Source: Armatimonadetes bacterium 55-13
GTDB taxonomy: Bacteria; Armatimonadota; Fimbriimonadia; Fimbriimonadales; Fimbriimonadaceae
Direction: 5' to 3'
NCBI GenBank assembly: GCA_001898035.1
Contig: MKRX01000015.1
Coordinates: forward strand, 273,614-337,613
Length of the DNA stretch: 64,000 nt
Numbering within the stretch: the first letter of the stretch is position 1; each line of letters opens with the position of its first letter. Positions 57,943-64,000 of this stretch are shown in pieces. The notes under the pieces are model-generated. The model saw nothing but the letters and a program-made list of their open reading frames with translations. It was not told the DNA's origin and did no database searches. The position numbers and the translations under genes are program-made.

Positions 57943-58920
57943 ATGTCTTCTCCATCACCCGAACCGGTCCGGCGTCCCTTCTGGACAAGATGGCTCCGAC
58001 CCAAGTCATCCCACAACACCTTCGTCATAGAAGGTGTCCTGGGAACGACAATGGAGGTCCAGGTCGTCACCGAGAACGCTTCGCCGGCCGACCAGGTGCA
58101 CGAAAGAGTTCTGGCCGAAATTGACCGACTAGAGGCGGTTTTTAGTGTCTTCCGCCCGGACAGCGAGCTCAACCGGTGGCAAAGAGGAGAAATTCGTGAC
58201 GGTTTATCCCCAGAATTGATGGAAGTTTTGACCGCATGCGACGGCTGGATGAAGTGGTCGAGCGGGGCTCTAAATCCCGCTGTTGAATCCCTAACCCGTT
58301 TGTGGAGGGATGCCGAACAGGCAAATGCCCTGCCTGAAGACGATGACATTCAAAAGATGCGGGCATTGGTAAGTAAACCGCTTTGGGATTTAGAAGGCAC
58401 TCCAACGCTCAAGACCGAGCTTCCCATAAGTCTCAATGCTTTGGCAAAAGGCTATATCGTGGACAAATCCTGTCAGGTCCTAACCGAGGTTCTCGGCGTG
58501 TCGGCAGGACTCATCAATATTGGCGGAGATATCCGCCACTTCGGAAGCTCTCCCACTCGCGTCTCCATCCAAGATCCTTTTACGACTGTGGACAACGCCA
58601 CGCCAGTTGCCAGCGTTCTCATCAATGGTGAAGGAATCTGCACCAGCGGCCCATCAAGGCGGGGCTTTCTTATCGCTGGACAACGCTTTTCACACATTAT
58701 CGACCCCAGAACCGGCTATCCTACCGAACGAACGGCATCTGCCTCCGTCATTGCTCCATCAGCAATGGAAGCTGATGCATTGGCGACGATCTTTTGTGTC
58801 CTTACCCCACAAAAGAGCCTCGCATTGGCAGATACCTTGCCGGATGTTCGTTGCCTGTTGTTTACCGATGATGGCGCACAATACGCAAACGCCAGATGGC
58901 TTCAGACTTCAAACACCTAG
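57943..58920 (+). CDS. apbE: FAD:protein FMN transferase ApbE
   Basis: A 325-residue flavinylating enzyme. VIEGVLGTTMEVQVV and LEAVFSVFRPDSELNRW open the domain; ISLNALAKGYIVDKSCQVL, GLINIGGDIRHFG, GICTSGPSRRGF, HIIDPRTGYPTER and SAMEADALATIF are the family motifs. ApbE uses FAD and Mg to attach FMN to a Thr/Ser of target proteins outside the cell membrane. No lipobox or signal peptide is visible at the chosen start, which is unusual because the enzyme works extracytoplasmically; the gene is followed by the DUF2271 and PepSY genes. No D-X3-(S/T)-G-A-(S/T) target motif is seen in the two neighbours. Confidence 0.94.
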   Translation: MSSPSPEPVRRPFWTRWLRPKSSHNTFVIEGVLGTTMEVQVVTENASPADQVHERVLAEIDRLEAVFSVFRPDSELNRWQRGEIRDGLSPELMEVLTACDGWMKWSSGALNPAVESLTRLWRDAEQANALPEDDDIQKMRALVSKPLWDLEGTPTLKTELPISLNALAKGYIVDKSCQVLTEVLGVSAGLINIGGDIRHFGSSPTRVSIQDPFTTVDNATPVASVLINGEGICTSGPSRRGFLIAGQRFSHIIDPRTGYPTERTASASVIAPSAMEADALATIFCVLTPQKSLALADTLPDVRCLLFTDDGAQYANARWLQTSNT

Positions 58921-58926
58921 AAACCC

Positions 58927-59523
58927 ATGAATAACCACGACCCAGACGAAAAATTAAGCCGCCGTGGCATGCTGACCGGCATGGCCACATTTGCCCTCTC
59001 TCTGACAAGTGTGGGCGCCCTCGCCAGTTCCATCCGACGCGGCACGAAGTGGGATAGTAAGTATGAAGCAGCGATAAATTTCGAAATTGATCAACCAGAC
59101 GGCGTCCGCTATCATCGCCCGTACGTGGCAGTATGGTTAGAAAACAAAGAAGGCAAGGCGGTTCGCACCCTCAGCTTGTGGGTCCAGACAACGCGTAGAG
59201 GTCCACGCTGGATCCCGGATCTCCGTCGTTGGTACCGTGATGAACAAGACCGTAAGGCCGCCAATGGAGGAGATCTCGTTGAGACGATTTCCAGCGCAAC
59301 GCGAATGCCTGGCAAATACACCCTTGTTTGGAACGGCATGGATGATGCAGGGAAACCGGTTGATCAAGGCGACTACTATGTTTGCATCGAAGCCGCCCGC
59401 GAACATGGCACTTACCAACTCATCCGCAAGAGCTTTACCTTTACCAATAAAGCCTTCAAGCAGAAATTAGAAGGAAACCTAGAGATCAAGGAAGCCGAGG
59501 TTGAGTTCCGAAAGCGCAAGTAA
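58927..59523 (+). CDS. DUF2271 protein with Tat-like signal
   Basis: A 198-residue exported protein. The N-terminus KLSRRGMLTGMATFALSLTS is a Tat (twin-arginine) signal. The mature DUF2271 domain has YHRPYVAVWLENKEGKAVRT, LSLWVQTTRRGPRWIPDLRR and TRMPGKYTLVWNGMDDAGKP. The family is regularly encoded with ApbE and PepSY-type membrane proteins. It lies 6 bases after apbE. The end overlaps the PepSY-type gene by 23 bases. Confidence 0.88.
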   Translation: MNNHDPDEKLSRRGMLTGMATFALSLTSVGALASSIRRGTKWDSKYEAAINFEIDQPDGVRYHRPYVAVWLENKEGKAVRTLSLWVQTTRRGPRWIPDLRRWYRDEQDRKAANGGDLVETISSATRMPGKYTLVWNGMDDAGKPVDQGDYYVCIEAAREHGTYQLIRKSFTFTNKAFKQKLEGNLEIKEAEVEFRKRK

Positions 59524-60118
59524 GGCGCGGCAGCGCCCTTTCCGCCTCAAAGTTCACTCTTGGCTCCGTTGGCTTCACATCTACACATCGATGTTGAGCC
59601 TTCTGGTGGTCTTGTTCTTTGCGATCACGGGAATTACTCTCAATCATCCGGATTGGGTGATTGGCAACGTCGAAGCCAAAGCCGAAGTTAAGGGCCAGCT
59701 CAATAAGGAGTGGATCTCGGGGAAGGAAGTGAACTGGCTCCAAGTGGTCGAGTATCTAAGGAAAACGCACAACGTGCGAGGCTCAGCAGAGGATATGCGA
59801 GCTGAAGAGACCGAGGGCTCGTTGTCCTTTCGATCTCCCGGCTATGCCGCGGACTGCTTCTTTGACCGAGATTCCGGCAAGTATGAGATGTCGATCGACA
59901 GCATGGGCATGATGGCAGTGATGAACGATCTTCATCGAGGTAAAGATTCCAGCAAAGCTTGGGCCTGGCTCATAGATCTCTCAGGCATTTTCCTCGCCCT
60001 CCTTTCCTTAACTGGCCTCGGCATCCTCTTCTATTTGAAGAAGTTGAGGCGTTCGGCGCTTATCACCGCTGCCGTTGGAATCGTTCTCTTTCTTATCTTG
60101 ATGCGCCTAACGACATAG
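59501..60118 (+). CDS. PepSY-associated membrane protein
   Basis: A 205-residue protein. HSWLRWLHIYTSMLSLLVVL followed by FFAITGITLNHPDW is the PepSY_TM signature (first helix and loop, with His residues that often bind heme). A soluble outside segment (55-150) and LHRGKDSSKAWAWLIDLSGI lead to the second helix, then a third at the end. Such proteins pass electrons across the membrane in ApbE-dependent systems. TTG 59501 has AAGGA 7 bases upstream. The last 26 bases overlap the convergent SRPBCC gene. Confidence 0.85.
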   Translation: MSSESASKARQRPFRLKVHSWLRWLHIYTSMLSLLVVLFFAITGITLNHPDWVIGNVEAKAEVKGQLNKEWISGKEVNWLQVVEYLRKTHNVRGSAEDMRAEETEGSLSFRSPGYAADCFFDRDSGKYEMSIDSMGMMAVMNDLHRGKDSSKAWAWLIDLSGIFLALLSLTGLGILFYLKKLRRSALITAAVGIVLFLILMRLTT

Positions 60119-60758
60119 CCAACTGAGTTGACCTCTCTTCGGCCAAGTGTTTGATCGTGAGCATCATCTTTCGCTCCATGATAAAGTGAGCTGGCTCCAG
60201 CGCGGCAAGTTCACCTAGTCGGGCCAATCCCGCATGCGTCCTTGCCCTGAGCCGAACAATTAATCTGGAGTATCCATGGCCCAAGTCTTTGAGAACGAAG
60301 CTCCAAGTTGATGGATCAGCTTTGTCTAAGTCCGAGCCAATGACCAGATGTTTGTTTTTCACAAGCTCGACGATCACCGCTGGCGGGAAGTCGGGATGAA
60401 AGTAGACTTCATCCCCAATCCGCAATGACTGCCACTCTGGATGAACTTCCGATGCGTTCTCCATCTCGCATCCAAGTAGGTTTTCGAGGAACGTATAACT
60501 GTAAAATCCAGCCTTGTTCTGTCCGATCTGGACAATCCATGGCCAGACGTCCTCCGCCGATGCATGAATCGTGACGGCATGGGTCGCGGACATTCTCGCG
60601 CCCGGAATCCAAGCATCGCCAGGCAAAACCTCACGAACTTCCTCGTCCGTAGCGCCCCACCTTAGATGCCGCGGCCTCAAAAAGGCGAAATACCCAACTG
60701 CTGCCAGCCCTCCGGCAAGAGCGCAGAGCAATAATCCACTCCTGGTCGACTTTTCCAT
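60093..60758 (-). CDS. SRPBCC-family (START-like) protein with N-terminal membrane helix
   Basis: A 221-residue protein. One membrane helix near the start (GLLLCALAGGLAAVGYFAFL). The rest follows the SRPBCC ligand-binding pattern: VTIHASAEDVWPWIVQIGQN, AGFYSYTFLENLLGCEM, RIGDEVYFHPD, TWSFVLKDLGHGYSRLIVRL. These folds bind hydrophobic ligands; the ligand is unknown. ATG 60758 is preferred because GAGGG lies 4 bases upstream; an ATG at 60803 lacks a binding site. Confidence 0.82.
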   Translation of the reverse strand: MEKSTRSGLLLCALAGGLAAVGYFAFLRPRHLRWGATDEEVREVLPGDAWIPGARMSATHAVTIHASAEDVWPWIVQIGQNKAGFYSYTFLENLLGCEMENASEVHPEWQSLRIGDEVYFHPDFPPAVIVELVKNKHLVIGSDLDKADPSTWSFVLKDLGHGYSRLIVRLRARTHAGLARLGELAALEPAHFIMERKMMLTIKHLAEERSTQLAMSLGASR

Positions 60759-60916
60759 CTTGCCCTCAGTCTCGTGCCTAAACCTTTCAACTACAAGTCG
60801 CATCTTCGATGTCAGGTCTTTCCATGACAGGAATCCATTGACAGGTTAATAGCGACTGCCAGGAACTGTCTGATTGACTTAGATTAGGTCAAGGCACCGG
60901 CCTAAAGGAGTACACG

Positions 60917-61102
60917 ATGCATCCCAGAAAAAAGGGCGGACAGCGGAAGGATAAGAAGGTTGAGCGTATGCGAGAAGACGTCGCATTCCGAAAGGCGATG
61001 GCTCACGATCCCCATCCGACCAATGATCAGGGCGACCTCATGGATTTCAAACCTGGAACTCCAAGCGACCAGCTCCGACACCCCAACCTGCATCAAGAGT
61101 AG
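60917..61102 (+). CDS. Small basic hypothetical protein
   Basis: A 61-residue protein that is Lys/Arg-rich at the start (MHPRKKGGQRKDKKVERMRE) and His/Pro-rich in the middle (AMAHDPHPTNDQGDLMDFKP). A clean AAAGGAG 7 bases upstream of the ATG supports translation. It ends 6 bases before the PEP synthase gene, suggesting one transcript. No family is recognised. Confidence 0.65.
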   Translation: MHPRKKGGQRKDKKVERMREDVAFRKAMAHDPHPTNDQGDLMDFKPGTPSDQLRHPNLHQE

Positions 61103-61108
61103 ACCGCT

Positions 61109-63550
61109 ATGAACAAACGGTATGTCTTGGACTTCGATGAAATCTCTCTGGGCGATGTCGCAAGAGTTGGTGGCAAGAACGCCTCTCTTGGCGAATTGTT
61201 TCGCACGTTGCGGCCGCTAGGGATTCAGGCGTTAGACGGATTTGCGATCACGGCTTCCGCCTACCATCGGCTTCTTGAAACGGACGGTTTGGACGACACC
61301 TTGTCGAACGTCATGGATGGGCTTGATCCAGAAAGCGTCGAGAGCCTCGCACAAACCGGAAAGTATGCCCGTGCGGCAATCTTGGGAACCCACCTTCCCT
61401 CTGAACTCGTTAGCCAAATCGTTTCGGCTTACCGAAGACTTTGTGAACGCCTTGGCACAGAACCCGCTCTTGCCGTTCGATCCTCTGCTACTGCCGAAGA
61501 CTTGCCTGGCGCTTCCTTTGCCGGGCAACACCAAACGTTGCTCAATGTCGTTGGCGAAAATGCTCTTATCGATGCAGTTCACCAATGCTATGCCTCTCTC
61601 TTTACCGACCGAGCGATCGACTACCGACAACGAAACGGTTTTGAGCACCTTAGCGTCGCTCTATCCGTAGGAGTACAACCCATGGTTCGCTCGGACCTTG
61701 GCAGCGCAGGGGTGATTTTCACACTCGATACGGAAAGCGGATTTCGTGATGTAGTCCAGGTCACTGGCGCCTATGGATTAGGAGAAACGGTGGTTCAGGG
61801 CACGGTAAACCCCGACGAATGGACCGTCTTTAAACTCACGCTTGACCATGCGGAGTGCCCGATCCTATCTCATCGGCGAGGTTCTAAAGAAACCAAGCTC
61901 GTGTTCACCAAGTTGGGGCAGGGGGCGGTTCTTGAGCAAGTTCCTCCCGATGATCGCCGTCGTTTTTGTTTAACCGATGCAGATGTAATTACCTTGGCCA
62001 AGTGGGCGGTGAAAATCGAGAATCACTATAGCCAATCTGCTGGGCGGGAAATGCCCATGGATATCGAATGGGCCAAGGATGGCCTGACCGGACAGCTGTA
62101 CATCTTGCAGGCAAGGCCGGAGACAGTCCACGACAAAGCGCGCCCCGGCGTCTCGGAGCGGTTTCGTCTCGAACAAGCTCATGCCGAAGCGATCGTTTCG
62201 GGGCAGGCGGTAGGCGAGCGGATTGCGTCTGGTCCGGTCAAGATCGTCAAGACCACGGAAGACCTCACCCAGATTCAGCCGGGTGACGTGTTGGTGTCCC
62301 AATCCACCAATCCAGACTGGGAACCAGTAATGAAGCGGGTGGCAGCAATCGTCACGGATCAAGGCGGACGAACTGCCCACGCAGCGATTGTTTCGAGAGA
62401 AATTGGGGTCCCCTGTATCGTCGGCGCCCTTGACGCGACCACTAAGCTCAGGGACGGGATGACCGTCACGGTGGTTTGTGCAGAGGGAACCACGGGTCAT
62501 GTCTACTCAGGACGAGTTCCTTATCACGTCGAGACAATCGATTTTTCGCAATTGCCCGAGCCTAAGACGAAGCTGATGCTCAACGTCGGAGATCCGAGTC
62601 GTGCCTTTGCCCTCTCGAGCATTCCCAATTCTGGGGTCGGACTAGCGCGCATCGAATTCATCATCAACGAGGCGATTGGAATCCATCCCATGGCGCTGGC
62701 TCGATATCCGAAACTTAAGGACGCCTCCGACCGCGCTGCGATCGCCCACAGACTTGGTGACGCGGATCCCCGTAAGTTCTTTATCCAGAGGCTCGCCGAA
62801 GGCGTTGCAATGATCGCCGCTGCTTTCTATCCAAAGCCAGTGATCGTGCGCACCAGCGATTTTAAGACCAACGAATACGCAAAGCTTTTGGGAGGGGCTG
62901 AGTTTGAACCGAATGAAGAAAATCCGATGTTGGGTTTTCGCGGAGCTTCTCGCTACTACGACCCTCGCTATCAGGATGCTTTTGCCCTTGAATGCCTCGC
63001 CCTGTCCCATGTTCGAAAGGAGATGAGTTTGAAGAACGTGAAGGTGATGATTCCGTTTTGCCGCACAGTGCAAGAGGCATCCCTTGTCGTGTCGACGATG
63101 GCGTCGCACGGGTTGGTTCAGGGCGAGGACGGTCTTGAAATCTATGCGATGTGCGAGATTCCCTCCAACGCCCTCAACGCCGAAGAGTTCTTGAAAGTCT
63201 TCGATGGATACTCCATCGGGTCCAACGACCTGACCCAACTTACGCTGGGGATAGATCGTGATGCTAGCTCCATCTCAGCACTCTTCGATGAACGAGACCC
63301 TGCGGTCAAGGCGCTGATTTCCCACGCGATCGCTGCCGCCCAAAAGCTAGGGAAGCCGATCGGAATCTGTGGTCAGGCACCGTCCGACTACCCGGACTTT
63401 GCCGCATGGCTCGTGGAGCATGGCATCACTTCCATTTCTCTTAATCCGGACTCGATGGTGAAGACAATTTCGGCTATCGCCGATGTCGAAAGTCGACTCC
63501 AGAATTCCCAACCCGCCGGCGAGCCAATGTCGGCAAGGAGAGCACAATGA
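61109..63550 (+). CDS. ppsA: Phosphoenolpyruvate synthase
   Basis: An 813-residue enzyme that makes phosphoenolpyruvate from pyruvate and ATP for gluconeogenesis. Nucleotide-binding domain (1-340): GGKNASLGELF, LAVRSSATAEDLPGASFAGQ, GLGETVVQGTVNPDEW. Swivel domain: phosphate-carrying His424 in GGRTAHAAIVSREIGVPC. C-terminal barrel: GLARIEFIINEAIGIHP, SIGSNDLTQLTLGIDRD, and the catalytic Cys754 in GICGQAPSDYP. Length and His position match E. coli PpsA. It is coupled to the downstream SDR gene through an overlapping ATGA. Confidence 0.95.
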   Translation: MNKRYVLDFDEISLGDVARVGGKNASLGELFRTLRPLGIQALDGFAITASAYHRLLETDGLDDTLSNVMDGLDPESVESLAQTGKYARAAILGTHLPSELVSQIVSAYRRLCERLGTEPALAVRSSATAEDLPGASFAGQHQTLLNVVGENALIDAVHQCYASLFTDRAIDYRQRNGFEHLSVALSVGVQPMVRSDLGSAGVIFTLDTESGFRDVVQVTGAYGLGETVVQGTVNPDEWTVFKLTLDHAECPILSHRRGSKETKLVFTKLGQGAVLEQVPPDDRRRFCLTDADVITLAKWAVKIENHYSQSAGREMPMDIEWAKDGLTGQLYILQARPETVHDKARPGVSERFRLEQAHAEAIVSGQAVGERIASGPVKIVKTTEDLTQIQPGDVLVSQSTNPDWEPVMKRVAAIVTDQGGRTAHAAIVSREIGVPCIVGALDATTKLRDGMTVTVVCAEGTTGHVYSGRVPYHVETIDFSQLPEPKTKLMLNVGDPSRAFALSSIPNSGVGLARIEFIINEAIGIHPMALARYPKLKDASDRAAIAHRLGDADPRKFFIQRLAEGVAMIAAAFYPKPVIVRTSDFKTNEYAKLLGGAEFEPNEENPMLGFRGASRYYDPRYQDAFALECLALSHVRKEMSLKNVKVMIPFCRTVQEASLVVSTMASHGLVQGEDGLEIYAMCEIPSNALNAEEFLKVFDGYSIGSNDLTQLTLGIDRDASSISALFDERDPAVKALISHAIAAAQKLGKPIGICGQAPSDYPDFAAWLVEHGITSISLNPDSMVKTISAIADVESRLQNSQPAGEPMSARRAQ

Positions 63551-64000
63551 ATCAAAATGGAAGAGTTTCAGGAAAAGTGGCGCTTGTCACCGGAGCGTCG
63601 CTCGGTATCGGTCGAGCATGCGCTAAATTGCTGGCGGCTGAGGGCGCTGCCGTTGCGATCACCGATGTTCGCGATGAGCCCGGACACTCACTTGTCGAGG
63701 AAATTTGTCAGTCTGGAGGGACCGCTTCCTATTGGCATCTAGATGTTGCCGACGAGGACGCCGTTCGAGCCACCGCAAAGGCAGTCGAAGCCAAATTCGG
63801 CGCCATCTCGATCCTTGTCAATAACGCCGGAATTTCCGGAGTTGACAAGCCTACTCATGAGGTGACCTCGGAAGAGTGGGATCGACTCATGGCAGTCAAC
63901 GTCAAGGGCGTGTTCTTTTGCACCAAACACGTTCTCCCTCAGATGATGAAAGCGAACAAAGGCAGCATTATCAACCTCTCTTCAATTTATGGATTGGTCG
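63547..64000 (+). CDS. SDR-family oxidoreductase, N-terminal part
   Basis: The frame runs off the window after 151 codons. VALVTGASLGIGRACAKLLA is the nucleotide-binding TGxxxGIG motif, LDVADEDAV and VNNAGIS the next conserved parts, and IINLSSIYGL holds the expected Ser region. An Asp after the second strand (ITDVRDE) suggests NAD rather than NADP. The substrate is not evident. ATG 63547 overlaps the ppsA stop. Confidence 0.9.
   Translation, partial: MNQNGRVSGKVALVTGASLGIGRACAKLLAAEGAAVAITDVRDEPGHSLVEEICQSGGTASYWHLDVADEDAVRATAKAVEAKFGAISILVNNAGISGVDKPTHEVTSEEWDRLMAVNVKGVFFCTKHVLPQMMKANKGSIINLSSIYGLV

Noticed and set aside
1-64000. CRISPR array, prophage or integrated plasmid
   Set aside because: No regularly spaced direct repeats, no Cas, phage structural, integrase or replication-initiation genes were seen.

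Overview
The window most resembles a member of the Armatimonadota, probably a Fimbriimonadia-like bacterium. The evidence is three prepilin-type proteins with the near-invariant start [19 protein letters not shown] followed by [10 protein letters not shown], two PEP-CTERM surface proteins, LacI-controlled sugar loci, and frequent GTG/TTG starts with GGAGG-type ribosome binding sites. This placement is inference from protein style; there is no rRNA gene in the window. Coding density is high: genes commonly overlap by 4 bases, and no gap above 300 bases lacks a gene except 31953-32576, which holds only a broken insertion sequence.

Left part (1-11500): the end of an alpha-L-rhamnosidase, a DUF5694-like protein, the tRNA methyltransferase TrmO, a beta-propeller/phosphoesterase with a small lipoprotein, a stand-alone prepilin, a HAF-repeat PEP-CTERM protein, and a large SARP/STAND/TPR regulator followed by a secreted caspase-like protease.

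Carbohydrate part (11500-31000): two back-to-back modules with the same plan. The mannoside module has a divergent LacI regulator, then prepilin, small lipoprotein and GH2 beta-mannosidase. The galactan module is one long minus-strand operon: LacI, prepilin, small lipoprotein, GH53 endo-galactanase, GH42 beta-galactosidase, sugar-binding protein and two permeases. Palindromic operators lie in front of both. The plausible flow is surface capture and cutting of polymer, import of oligosaccharides by the ABC system (its ATPase is not here), and hydrolysis in the cytoplasm. A GAF histidine kinase/LuxR response regulator pair, a second PEP-CTERM protein and a secreted GH2 enzyme follow.

Middle (31000-34000): small unrecognised genes of less typical composition, a MITE-like IS481 remnant and tRNA-Arg(CCT). 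This looks like a small accessory islet beside a tRNA. A TolB-like propeller protein follows.

Right part (34000-64000): mostly housekeeping. It holds aconitase, two PrcB-like proteins around an acyltransferase, CinA, a quinone-detoxification-like operon (hydrolase and ring-cleavage dioxygenase) with a palindromic operator, DNA polymerase I, two tandem small signal-peptidase-like proteins, TfoX, a zinc-finger membrane protein and a secretin-N-domain protein. Then come an overlapping chain (YebC, rhomboid, acyltransferase, MoaC, MoaB/Mog, TatD), a DUF5107 protein, an ApbE-DUF2271-PepSY operon, PEP synthase and the start of an SDR oxidoreductase.
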